Below, piece by piece: positions 1-12,449 of a stretch of DNA of 64,000 nucleotides. Position numbers and translations under genes: made by a program. The notes under the pieces are model-generated. The model made no database searches and was not told the DNA's origin. It worked only from the letters and a program-made list of their open reading frames with translations. The DNA is from Crotophaga sulcirostris (Eukaryota > Chordata > Aves > Cuculiformes > Crotophagidae). The stretch spans positions 970,405-1,034,404 of the forward strand of contig VYZB01000024.1 in the NCBI GenBank assembly GCA_013397455.1, read 5' to 3'. The stretch's first letter is position 1, and the number at the start of each line of letters is the position of its first letter.

Positions 1-3000
1 CATTCTGGAGCATCACCAACTCTGTTTCTAGACACTGTAAGGTCTATTCGTGGTCCATCCAGACACACTAGTGGTTAGACATACTGCTCATACACGGCGT
101 CAGAAAATGAGACAGTCTCTTGCCGCTCCATAGGTAACATGAGCAAAGACCACTGACAAGTCTGTGAATGTCTAATGATGATGGCCAAGCTGGCCACTGG
201 CACTACTAAGAACCATTTTGTCTTTCCATGGCTCTGTTACGTTGCTTAGCTACATATGTAGCTTCAGTGCAGCATGCCTGTCAAAGAGGTTGCAAAAGGC
301 TCTAGAGAGGAAATAAAACAGGGACATACCATGAGATGTCACTGTCAATGTTTTTGAAAATAAAATCTGCATCCTTGCTTCACTGTAATTCCATCTCTTA
401 GTTTAGTAGAAAGTTAATTTTACACTTTATGAACAAGCTTATTCACACAAAAGGTGATTTGGCAAAGTGAAGTAGTCCTAAATTCCTCAGAGACCTTGAA
501 ATTTGCCTAGGGAAAAAAAACAAACAAACAAAAAAAAGAAAAAGCAACAACATTGTTTTTTTAAGGAAGTTTTTTGAGGGGGTTATGTATAAAAGCATTA
601 TTGGTAAGATTTTGCTGTGGCAGCCCTAAGAACTTGGTTGACTTGCAATACCAATCAAACTGGTGTAGAATTCTTGACTTTAAGATAAGACTGATCTCGT
701 GTCCTTCGTGTGTTTGTCCCTCACCTAGCCTGCACCAACCAACCTGATGCTAGATTAATTTATCACTCTGCAATTCCATTCACACCCAAAATAAAGATTT
801 CTTTAGTATTAATATTCTTCATTTCTTCAATATTCTTCTTCACTTCTCCAATATTAGTATATGATTATCAGATTTTAAGTTCAGAATGACTGCTTCGATG
901 CAACGTTTTCTTTCTTTTTCTGGCTTAACAGCACAAATATTTGGAAGTTGCACATTCATCAGAAAGCATCAGTAGGTTTCTACCACTGATCCATTGCATC
1001 TGAAATTTTACTCTTAATTTCCTTAGCCTTACTACCTGAAACTCAAGTGACACAATTCCCTGTAGTTGAGAAGTCCCAGGGTGTTAATAATTCTAAGGGC
1101 AGCAGTATCTGAAATGTGAGCTTCGGGATATTTAACATGAAAAGAACTTATGGAACACTTCCCACATGCCGTTCTCTGACTTGTTCTTTTCACTTATGTG
1201 CTGATGAAGGCTATTTCTGTAATAAGGATATGCCGTAACAGGTGAAGATTTGTAAAGTTACAGCACTGTTGTCTAGATTTCAAAAGATTTCAAAAGAAGA
1301 AGTTTTCTGCCTCCTGCATTTGAAATCTGTACTCATTGAAACTCGCCAAGATATAAAAATCACTATTTGCTAGTGAATAGGTAACAAGTGGCAGCTATTT
1401 CCAAGTGGAAGAAAATGAATTGCAAAGGGCCTCCTCTGTAAATTTTTAACCTTGAAATAGAGTAAGAATGAACCATTGGACTCTTGCCTGTCACTTCCAA
1501 ACACAGAACCCTGCCACAATGCATGCATCTTGTACAGACATCCACTGCTGGAAGTTAGCAAGAGATAATAATTTCACGAGACAAATAACTGAGTCTCCAT
1601 CCAAAGAATAATGGGTGCATTTCTTCCAGAAGTAAATGCATCCTACATTTCTCAGAACAGCTTCCTAGTATTATCCTTATGTGTTCTTACATCCAATACT
1701 GACAATAAAAAAGAGTATTAGGAATATAGTGTTACTAAGCATGAACTTTTAAAGTTTACTTTGTAAAGCCTAAATATGTTGAACATAATATTGTAATCTT
1801 GATTTCAGAAAAGCATTGGGAGTGATTAATTTTCGGGACAGAAATGTACCTAGGCAACAGTGACATAAAAAACCCAAAAAGATGCAAACACAAAGCACTT
1901 CTTGTGCAATGGAAGTTTTCTTTCAAAATTTTGAAGTAAGGAATCAAATGTTTTTGGAATTTTTTTAGTAATTAGGAGGTTAAGAGAAGAATTTAGCAAC
2001 CATGGTTGGAGAAGACGAAGTAATTTTAAAAAGATTTGTCAGGAAAAAAACGATAGAGCTTCTTGCAAGACACTGTCCAGAAAAATTATTTCTTTCTAGA
2101 AGGACATCATGAAAAAGTTAGAAGTAGACAGCATCTTTCTCAGGAACAGTTTGGATACCTGCACTATACGTACAGAAAGGTACCCAAGTATAACGTTCCT
2201 CAAAGAAGACAAATTGGTCCATAAAGTTTCATCATTCCGACTGACTACAGGATGAGGACAGAAGTAGTATGTTACAAACACATTTCTCAGATAAACTCTT
2301 GAATCAGTTCAAAATCTCTCATTGTCCTCATTGAGAATAAAATTTCACATTGAATGGTAGTATAGATTGCTACCCAAAAACTTGTTTACCATCAGTTTTA
2401 TTTTTAAAGATATGTCACTGACAGTTAACTCAAGGACCCTCCAAAATTTCTACTTGTTTATTTCTCTATCAATGAGGAATACATTGTACAGGTAGCTCTA
2501 CAACTCATGTGAGATAAGACAACCCCTGCTGTAAGATGAAGAAAATTAGAAAAGTGACTACATATCTTTTATTCTTTAAAGGTATGATAACATTAGAAAA
2601 AAAAACAAATCATGTGCATTTTAGTCAACAGATAGTTAAATCATGAATATGAAGAGATAGTGTTTCTATAAGGTGGATTTCTGTGTAGTCAGCCTCACCT
2701 TCCTTTGCTTTCTAGTCACAGTTTTAAGGGTCTAACTGGTACACCCATAAATTATATATAGGATTAAATGTGCTATATATTATAAAAGAGATGCTTTATT
2801 GTTTGAGGTGACTGCTGCAAACAAATCTCAGCTTTGTAAAACTCACTTTGAAATTGATTTACTGATCTCATTTTCAAAGTTGCATGAAAAATATCTGCTT
2901 ATCATCTGGATAGTGTAGCTCTAACAGCATATTGAAGTGTGGCACATCCAATATTCAAGTCCAATAAAATGAAGAGGCTGAGGAAAAAAAGAGAGAAAAA

Positions 3001-6000
3001 GACTACAAGAAATGAGCTTAACACTTTAACTCCCCAGTTCACACTCAAAATCTTGCAGTGAAACCACCAACCCGTTAAGTTATTCAAAGCAGAGGACTGC
3101 AAAAGTTTCATGCAACTTTCTCATTGAAGGGCTGTGAACAAGTGAACAGCACAAGCACTCCTAATTAGGGTTGAAATGCCAGGTTTAGGTAGTAAGAATA
3201 TCGTCTCCTGCAGCTGGCAGATTGACAGGAGAACAGAAAAGCAGTATGAACGATAGGTCAAATTGTCATTCTTGATTTAGCACTAAATGTAATTATTATG
3301 GTATGTTAAAAGAATATATTTTTGCCCAAAGTCCTTGAATAATTACATATTGAACAAAACAGGTTTGTGACTTTTTAAGTCCACCTCTTTGTAGCACTTT
3401 TAAGTACTGTATGAATCCATCCTTTTATATTACAAGAATACACAAATTTTATCAATTTGTTATACAGAATTGAGAGAAATACTGAATGTAGAATACAACA
3501 GAACAGACTATTCCCTTACTCTGCGTACCACAGGAAAATTACTTCAATTTTTTAAATTCATTGAAAATCATTACTTTTTCCTTTATATGAAGGCAGCTGT
3601 CAGAATTAGTCAAAGAGGATCAAATTTCTCCAAATGACACATTAAGTCCAAGGAGAGATTCTTAAACCACTGAAATTCTGACTGGCAAAATAATCCACAC
3701 AGGTACTCTGATTTGTCCAGTAGTTACCAGGAAGTTAAGCATTTTTTACCACACCAGATTATCATGAGTTCATACAAGTTTATTTATGAGAAAAAGTCTG
3801 ATACCACTAATTCATGATTAAACAAATTGAAGGAACTAATGATTCTACCTTTAAAGGGTGTATATTAGAAGTTGCAAGGTAACTTAACTAGCTTTTTGTT
3901 TCTTTATTTTCTTTTATCCAAGAGGCATGCAGGCACTACCAGAAGTATATTGCCAGGCTGTTCTACTTCTCTTAATTCCATAAGGAACTATCAGCTGTTT
4001 GCTTTGATGGAAAGGTCAGACCAGAGATTAGAAGGGTTAACAGTGCATAGATGAACCCTCAGTCACTAAGATGAATGGCGACGGCAGCATTTTCACGACA
4101 GATAAACAGAAAAAAAATAAAAATAATACTTTTTTGTAAAAGAAAAATAATTACATATTCTGATGATGTTGCAACAGAATCCCTTTCCAATGTGCTCATC
4201 TTAACCGGACGGCTGCATTGTCAGCTGAGGGCACTGTGTTTCACCATGTGCTAAGTTTCTGTTTTGTTGGCGTGCAAGAGCAAGCGGTTTCTCCTGGAGG
4301 TAAAACTACATCTAAACACTGGGAGAAGTGATTTTTTTAAGCCTCCCTCACAGAAAACCAAGGCTAGTACTGGCCAAAAGTGTTGGCAAATACTAGGTCA
4401 TAATATCAATATAGCAGGATATGAGTCTGGATGGAATAGGCCAGAAATTTCCTTCATTCCACATGTGGAAAATAGCTTCAGTTGAAGACTGTTGAGAAAA
4501 GAAGATATTTTAGAAATGTTGACTCATTCTGTTTTGACATTTTATTTAATGTCAACTCTTATTTTTATTTTGAAATGGCATTTTTCATTCCAAAATTGCA
4601 TTTTTATAAAGGGAAAATAAACAAACATTTCAACTGACATCTCCAAAGATGCATTTGTTTGAGGTTCTTTCCCTAAACAGGCTTCAAATTTACTTAACTT
4701 TTCTTTTTCAACTAAAGCAAAATGACTGTCTTTAATTTAAAGGTTTAGAAAACCAATGCCTGAGAAAATCTTTGAATTGCCACATCAGAAGACTACTACA
4801 AGAGCATGATTTTTTGTTATTAAAAAGAAAAAAATTCATAAAAGGGCTCATGTCCTGTCCCTCATCTTTTCCTTCCCTCCAACCCCAATAACTTTTGTCT
4901 CATCTTTTATCTCATTTCTCAGATCGATTTCTCAGGTATGTTTGTAAGCAGAAAGATCTGTCTCCGAGCAGCAGTTTGGTTGATATCTTCCTCCTCTCAC
5001 AGTAAATCTATTAACTCCTTCCATTTATGTTTGCTCTGTTCGAAGTTCTTCTCTACGTTTACTGTCATTTCAGCCAGGTGGATGTCTGGACTCTGGATCT
5101 CTCCTGGATCCAGCTCAATTCCACAGCCTCTTTCTGAGTGAGAGCATGTCCAAGTTTAGCAAGATGTTAATGGTGAACAATGAAAATAATTAAGCAATCC
5201 AAACATCCATACAAGTAACTAATTAGTCTAGGGGAAGCATGAAGCAGACACTATGTTCTGAACAAGTTCTGTTAATGAAGAATGGTCTGACAGAGGCAAT
5301 TCTAATTGCACCATAGTATGTCTAATCTAATTATGGTAATAGTTTATTTGCACTCTAAATCATCTCTGTCAGCTGAGATACTGAATTCTGGTGATATCAC
5401 ACAGAGTTAGCGAAATCTAATGACAACATCTCTCTTCCTTATAATGTTTGTTCTATTCATACATGAGTGTTGCATTCCTCTGAATACTAGGCCAGTTGGG
5501 AATTCCTTGAAGAAAATTCTCTTTGTAGTATTTTCCTTGGGAAAGGTCAGTTCATCATAGGTGCTTGCAGGAATATATGTAGGAGAATAGGATTGGGAAT
5601 CTCTCTAAGTGTTCCTTCTCTGGAAAGCACTACTAACTTAACTTTGAGTACTTCTAAGGACATGGCAAATGAATGCATAAACAACATTCATCCTTACTCT
5701 GATCATTTCTCTTTTATATATATATTGTTAACACCAACTTTCATAACAAGCCCTTTCCAAGCAGGTGTGTTCTTCATTGTAGTAATAGAGCAACCTCAAT
5801 AAGAAGACCAACACAACATCTACATCACTTAAGACTGGTAGAGAGAAGGTGGATGCAGCACTTGAAAGATTCCTGAAAGCAAGTGATACTGATTCACAAT
5901 TAGGGAAGGTAACACAAGAGCCTGAAAAGCTATAATCCATACCAGTGGTTGGCTGCAGGATATAGCGAACTGCTTGGAAAAAGATATTTAGAAAAAAATG

Positions 6001-8149
6001 AGAGTATTCTAATCCATACAAAATGATCAAGGAAAAAGGAGGGCAGTTTCTTGACAATAAACCAGACAGTCAGACCAGACAGTGGGAGATGACTAGCTGC
6101 CATGTAATAAATGGTCATGCCAATCTCAGCCAGTACAAGTGGACTGTAACCAATTATATAAAAAACTCTTAATTTGTATTGCATTTAAAAAATCTTATTG
6201 TGATATCAATGTTGGCAAGCATTAAAAAAAACTAAGAAAACCAGGTACTTCAGCGTGTCATAATGGGCAGGACAATATCATGCAGCTCAAAGGTAAAGTA
6301 CATGAAAGTAACCACAGTATTGCTACATTCAGTTCAAGCCGCATGTGTTCAGAGCTGTGTAGCTAAGATGTGTCATGTCACACTGCAACAGCCGACACTG
6401 AAACATCCCAGAAACTTCTAAGACATGTAGACGGCTAGATAAGAAACTCCAAAGGCACGTCCAGTCCTGGCAGGTTTATGAGGATTAGAGCATTTCAGTT
6501 GCTCAAACATACACACTTGAGAGGTCATTTGTTTGGCTTTGCTGTGTTCTAGTTGTTTTCCAGCTACTGCTCAAGGTGGGTATGGATGTCCCATACACTT
6601 ATATCACAGCTCTCAATCCCCTGTGGACATGACCCTGACACCACACTAGGCACCTATGTGAACAATGCATGTAAAGCTTCATATCAAGTTGCACATCCCA
6701 GAAAGGCTAAAATGATTGGGATCATCAGTAAAGAGGCCCTTTAGGACCTGCCTCTCCATCACTTTTTAAGTGAAAAAGCATTTACAGAAAGTATTTCCAT
6801 TTCTGAAGTGAGCGGAAGAACACTGAGACTGGTGGAATCAGTTGAGTTGCAGTCCTGAGGTGCCTGCAGAGAAGCAGCACATTCACAGATCACACTGATG
6901 AATATTTCACTGCAGGTGGAAGCTCTGCATTCACAGAAAATCAAACTGATTAATATCTACCTGTAGACAGGATCTTTGCTTTTGAGAATGGAGAATGTTA
7001 CCAGTTTCTTAATAACAGTAAGAGTATCTTTACTTTGACGTTGAAAAGAAGAGCTCTGAATGACATTCTTGTTGAGAAAATTTAATTTGTCATTCAATTT
7101 ACACCATCAACCCAGTCTTCTACCATTGACCGTCCTATCTGTAGCAGAGATACATGCCTACCAAGCAGCTGTTCAGTTCAGTCTGTCTTCCTGTCTCATA
7201 CTCTCTGTGGCTGATAGTGTCAGCTACCAGAAATCTGGTTGATCCTTCTAGATAATTCCTGCCTGACACAGAGGGTGCAGTAATGCTGCACAATCGCCAA
7301 AGGCATTGGGTCCCAGAAGCCTCCCCCACTCACAATCGAATGGGAAGGGCTTTTTAGTTCCTATGTTTGGAAAGTGGGAGAAAATTACAGCATTAAAATA
7401 CCTGCAGCCAAAATGTATAAAACATTCCAGCTTCTATTGTAATTGTGAGTTAACTGATCAGCATTTTGAAAATTTCCAGTAATTGATTTTTTTCATTCAT
7501 TTCTATGAGAAGAGCCAGATGATCGCTACTTATTATGCGAAAGACCAGGTTGTTTGAAAAGTGTAGTGGAACATGTACACATTTTGAATTCCATCTTCAA
7601 AATCAAATTACATGGAGACAGACAGCAAGCCACCTTTCAAGGTGAAATTCTTAATGAGCAGATTAACTGCTACCATACAGACAAGAAAATTCAGAAGTCA
7701 GACTCTGCTGTAAGAGATACATTCAATGACAGGATGGAAAACATTCAGAAACGCAATCCCCCAGGTAGTGCCTGGAAGACACAATCGCATTTAAAAAAAA
7801 ATAAAAGTAAAAAAATAAAAACTCTGCAAGACTAGAAACAAACAGATAAACAAGAATCCTTTTTATCCTCTGAGGAGCACTTATCAGGAAGAGACTTATT
7901 CTCTTCCCACTGTAGACTTTGTGACACAATTTTTTGGTGGTCCTCTAAAAAATCTGACATACACTTCCAAACAATTCTGCAGTAATTTAAAAAACAGAAG
8001 CCATTTGCTAGCTTGATATATGCCCTAATGTCTGCAGGCAAGTATACATATGCATTTATACAGTTCCACCTGTTTAGTTCTGTTACATTGGCTTTTCACT
8101 GGGACAACTAAGTTTTCAAGGTGAGGTTAAAGGCTAGCCAGAGCTATAT
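1..8149. other. Anonymous AT-rich noncoding DNA
   Basis: No gene was recognised. All six frames are closed by stops every few dozen codons, and the longest reading (109 codons, minus strand, 5728-6057) resembles no family I know. Visible small features are an A-rich tract with CAAA repeats at 513-543 and another A-rich tract at 7793-7820. The stretch could be intergenic or intronic. Nothing in it identifies a neighbouring gene. Confidence 0.6.
513..543. repeat. A-rich simple repeat with (CAAA)n
   Basis: A run of eight A residues is followed by about two and a half CAAA units and a second A run. It is a simple low-complexity tract. It could be the eroded poly(A) tail of a retroposed sequence, but no source sequence is recognised upstream. 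Confidence 0.7.
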
Positions 8150-8641
8150 AGAATTGTAGAATCAAAGAATCATTAAAGTTGAAAAAGATCTTTAATATTA
8201 AGTCCAACCGTCAGCACAACACCAGGTTGCCTACTGAACCATGTCTCAAAGTGCCATGTCTAAACATTTTCTTGAACACCTCCAGGGATGGTGATTCCAC
8301 CACTGTCCTGGGCAGCCTGTTCCAATACTTCATTAATCTTTCAGTAAAGAGACTTTTCCTAATATCCAATCTAAACCTCCACTGGCGCAACTTGAGGCCA
8401 TTTCCTCTCCTGCTATCACTTGTTACTTGGGAGAAGAGACTAATACCCACCCCACTACAACCTCCTTTCAGGTTGTTTTAGAGGGTGATAAGGTCTCCCC
8501 TCAGCCTCATGTTCTCCAGACTAAACAGCCCCAGTTCTCTCAACCACTCGTCATAAGACTTGTGCTCCAGGTCATTGACCAGCTTCACTTCACCAGTCTT
8601 CTCTCAGCGTGCTCCAGCACCTCAGCGTCCTTCTTGTAATG
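8150..8641 (-). mobile_element. CR1 LINE, truncated 3' fragment (ORF2 C-terminus and 3' end)
   Basis: This is a non-LTR retrotransposon fragment read on the minus strand. The plus strand begins with the complement of the CR1 tail (AGAATTGTAGAATCAAAGAA) and continues through the familiar CR1 blocks: AAGTCCAACC, the ACCTCCAGGGATGGTGA block, GGCAGCCTGTTCCAATAC, and TTGAGGCCATTTCCTCTCCT. It fades just after CTCCAGCACCTCAGCGTCC near 8640. On the minus strand a 79-codon reading (8450-8211) is still open. It carries the ORF2 C-terminal core around YWNRLP and SPSLEVFKK, the segment just before the ORF2 stop. The endonuclease and reverse-transcriptase parts are missing, so this is a 5'-truncated and immobile copy. 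It is the longest and best preserved of the three young copies. Confidence 0.95.
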
Positions 8642-11060
8642 AAGAATTTTGCTCAGGAGAATGGGCCGTTCAAAGTTTTGACTATACCAGTGTGCACCAA
8701 GACTATTTATATATATATAGGTCTTCAAAATCTTTGCTGGTCAGGTTTCACCTTCTTACAGAAGATATTTTAGGCTTGGGGAAAAACGGCAATGGTAGGA
8801 ACACAGGGAAACTCTTCTGGGTTTAGATCCTGCATTTATTTATCATGTGCCTTATTTCCTTATCTCTGCATAGACATCTAAAAATAATAAGCTGAGTAGA
8901 TTGATTTTTAAAAAAATAGTAATTCACATGAGGGGAAAACTCCTTGGCCTATCCTGACTCTTTCACAACAGAACCAATGCTCATGAGTTCACATGGAACT
9001 TGGTAGCACAGAAACAAAATTTATTAAGCTGATTTAGGTCTTGATTCTGCAAACAAGTACTGTTATTTAACTTTGCTCAGGAGAAAAAATGTAATTGCAA
9101 GTGAGTTTAAAGGTAAATGTACCCACGTATTTGCAGCACCGAAGCTTCGCTTTTACCCTAATCAGTGCTAGTCCAAAGTTTTCTTCCACGGTCATTTGAT
9201 GTGGATTTTCCCACCCTAACACAGATGGAGCAAATATCAGAAGCTCTCTAGGAGGAGCTTTCATTCTAAACATATAGGACTGCTATTGCTGTTGTGAAAG
9301 AAATCTGTTAACTTCTGATGAGGCTGAGGTCTTATTTGGAAATTATTTACATCAACTGCTTTAACACTCTTCTCATTCATATAATAGATTTTAGTGATAA
9401 TACTGCCTGTGTTTAATGTTGATTGACAGTGGATGAGACCCACATTTTGGTTACTAATAATTTCACTAATGGTAACCATTATCTTCAGAGTCCTCCAGCC
9501 CTTCTATTATTTTTATTTCAGTTTAAAATAGCTCAGCTTTCTTGCAGAACAAAACACTTTGCTGTGTTATTAACATTTTCTAGCCATTGTGCTGAGAATC
9601 ATTAAGAGTCTGATCATTTGTGGAGAAGGCACTTGAAAGACAGTGAAGGGGAAAACAGTCCTTAGCATCAAGGACATGCATTTTTCTTCTTATTCAAAAA
9701 TCCATCCAAATTTTCACAATCATCTATCTCAGCCTCCCCCCAGGGTGCCACAAAAAAAAAAACAAACCAACCACAAGTGCTCATACAATCTTAATAAGAC
9801 TAGTTAGGTGAACTTAAGCAGCTCATTCTTCCACAGGTTCCACCTTATCAACACACCTCTTTCTCTGTCATGCGTTTGGCCAGAGAATTCAGGAGTTTTA
9901 CTTCACAAAGACTCCAAGATGTACAGCCAAGGAAATCTAATAAAAACTGTCCATTATGAAGTTCCAGAGTCAAGACTCTCTCATTTGCACCCAGTAACCA
10001 CAATACATACTCCTATACTATTTTTCCAAAGGATTCCCTGTGGTTAACAAGACAAATGTCTGTTATATAAGAGCCTCTTGTTTCTAGGATACTTGCCATG
10101 CATTGCAGGAGACAGAAGATGCACAGAATGTAAAGGAAAAACAGGTTAAGGGAATAAAATGGTGTTCTAGATAACTCCATCCTGCCCAGATGCCTGCTAC
10201 AGACGCCAAGTAATTATTTCTCATAAAAATGTTTGGTTAACTACTGTCTTCCTTAGATCATAAGGCTTATTTTTTAGATACTTGAGATCTGATTTGTGGA
10301 AGTGTTGAATGTTTACTATTGCAACTGAAATTAATGATAACTTAAGTTGAAAGATAAAATATTTTTTAAATGCTAAATGTCCTGGAGAAGGAAAAAAAAA
10401 AAGACAACACAAAACAGCCACCAAACCAAAGAAAACCTCTGTCATTTCTGAAGAAGTCCACAAAGTATTAGTTTTATTGTTTCACTAGCAACAAGAAAAC
10501 ATAAGCATGAATTTTGGAAATTTCAAAGGAAGTAATTCAAGTCAGGAAAAGTACAGAGAAGTTCAGAGTGTTAAAATTCTACTTTAAATCATTACTTTGC
10601 AGGTGTCAGAAAACTAATTCAAGGATACTGGACACATTTTAAATATTTGTTGCAGGGACTGGTAGGAATGAGTTTAGGGGAATGAATGACTTCCTGAAAA
10701 TATGAGTCAGTAAATTGAGGTCTCTTGAAACCTATATGTTGCAAACAGACTTGACAGTGAAAAAACTCACCCACCCAAGTTGAGGAACTGGAGCCCAGTG
10801 CTTTTGTGGTAAAAATAGTGACCTGTACTGCTTTACTTCAGGACAATTCAATTATCTGAAGCAATAATAAGTTATTTTCTCCCTCTGTGGAATAGTCACC
10901 AGAAAGCAATATATCTCATCGCTTCATAAAAAAGGACCCAATGCACTACACCATCCTAAAAGTATTGCTGTAAACTGAAATGTTCAGTTGGTAAAGAATA
11001 TGAAAAATGTGATTTCATTTTTTTTTAAATATTTTTTCCACAGATTTTTTTTTTACTTTT
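8642..11060. other. Anonymous AT-rich noncoding DNA
   Basis: No gene was recognised. A (TA)6 run lies at 8708-8719. Eleven-base A runs lie at 9752-9762 and 10392-10402. The end of the segment is very T-rich and leads into the hairpin and acceptor-like site at 11061. The six-frame readings stay under about 80 codons and look like chance. Confidence 0.55.
8708..8719. repeat. (TA)6 microsatellite
   Basis: Six perfect TA units lie just beyond the 5' break of the CR1 fragment. It is short and probably neutral. Confidence 0.75.
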
Positions 11061-11091
11061 TTTCTCCCTCTGTTTCAGTCAGAGGGAGAAA
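11061..11091 (+). other. Perfect 12-bp hairpin overlapping a splice-acceptor-like tract
   Basis: TTTCTCCCTCTG (11061-11072) and CAGAGGGAGAAA (11080-11091) are perfect reverse complements separated by the seven-base loop TTTCAGT. The left arm also ends a long pyrimidine tract that runs from about 11043 to TTTCAG at 11078. This is a textbook 3' splice-acceptor context on the plus strand. If it is used, the exon would start at 11079. The sequence after it is AT-rich with no convincing reading frame, so any product would more likely be noncoding. The hairpin is seen directly. Splicing is inference. Confidence 0.4.
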
Positions 11092-12059
11092 CACAAACGT
11101 ATTTCTTTTAGCTTTACCAAAAATCTTAATCGTTCAGTTGTCAAACTACATTCAAGAACTATTTGTCTGCCTTAATATACTACACACTTTTCTAAGCCCT
11201 CAAGTGTTGATCTGACAGAGATGGTTTCCTCCTGATCAAACTGGAGGGGAAAAGAAGATCAGAATCTTTATGAGTAACTGAATACTTAAATATAGGTATT
11301 TTTAAGAAAACATTCACTTATCTGTGGGAAAAAAATACTTGTCAGAGTGGTATCATTTAGTCTACTGGAATTTTCTAATTTGGTTTATATTCAGTGGACA
11401 AATATTTCTTCATTGGTGCTGTATTTAACCAACTATTAGCAATATCACTTAATAGAAAAGTCAATTAGGTTATTAGTCTAATTTCTATTTAATGTGACAA
11501 ATAGCATGCTATGATTTATCTCTTCCTGTAGTTATAGGAAATATTGCTTTCTACTGTAGGCATACTGTCAACACAAAATACATCATACAACAAAAACAAA
11601 GTATTTGACAAGCACAAGACAGATCTGGTTTTGCTGGTATTTTAATTACATATTTTATGAAAAGTCCACCTTTGTCAAATTGGACTTTCCAAATCCATCT
11701 TGTAAATCATTCTCTTGATGGAAATTACTCAGAGACCTGCCTGAGACAGCATGAAAACCTATGTCTCAGCTGTTATAAACCAGTGTGGTTCAGAACTGAG
11801 GAGCATGCCTAGCAAGAAATCTGAACAGTGTGACAGTATGTTTCTCGAACACTTTCTCTCCTCATCCCCTCTTCATACAACACTGTTTTACTGTAGCAGC
11901 AAACCAGCAGCACAAATGTGATCCTTTTTATTCTTTAACATTAATATTATGTTTTTATTTACTGCAGGATCATAGGTGAATAAAAGAAGTGTAAGAAAAT
12001 TTTACTTTAATTACAGTGAGTGGTACAGCAAAGCTCTGCAGATGGCTTTGTCCACCTAG
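11092..12059. other. Anonymous AT-rich noncoding DNA
   Basis: No gene, repeat family or RNA was recognised in this stretch. It lies between the hairpin and the CpG-dense patch. Confidence 0.55.
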
Positions 12060-12065
12060 AATATT

Positions 12066-12449
12066 CGTTTCCCAATTCCAAATCAATGTTATTCCACTTT
12101 TTAAACGCAATAAAAATTAAAAAAAAAAGATAAAAACGGCATGTATTTCTACAAGCACGGCCACCAAAAAGGCCTGATTTCCTATGGATTTAGATCTCAC
12201 ATAATTTTAGATCTCAGAGGCTATCTACACTGGAATACAAGTGAACTCCGAGGTCTTCACCGAAAACACGGTCTCTTAATGCATATATTGGCCGCATCTT
12301 AGTTTCATGTTAGGATTTGACATCAGGTCACAGCATCACTTGGATACACCGGGGATCGTAGATAACATCACGCTTCACTTAGTGCGCATTCCTGCCGTAT
12401 GCCCCACATCGAGTCTTTCATCCAGAATTTCCTGAAACCCTATGACCCG
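12066..12449. other. CpG-dense patch in CpG-poor surroundings
   Basis: By direct count, 15 CpG dinucleotides lie between 12066 and 12449, and 11 of them fall in the 200 bases 12249-12449. For comparison, 24061-25000 holds only three in 940 bases. GC content is only modestly raised, so this is not simply a GC-rich segment. No ORF, tail or family motif was recognised. Possible explanations are a recently inserted sequence whose methylated CpGs have not yet decayed, a hypomethylated regulatory element, or a small conserved element. I cannot choose between them from the sequence. Confidence 0.45.

Noticed and set aside
5038..5060. GTTCGAAGTTC as a possible tRNA T-loop
   Set aside because: No acceptor stem, anticodon arm or A box at the right spacing.
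5728..6057. 109-codon minus-strand ORF with hydrophobic stretches, possible membrane protein
   Set aside because: The hydrophobic residues (F, L, I, Y) follow directly from T-rich DNA on that strand, and a second overlapping minus-strand frame is open over the same bases. No motif was recognised.
8179..8639. Plus-strand ORFs of 70-100 codons
   Set aside because: They are antisense shadows of the CR1 ORF2 C-terminus on the minus strand.
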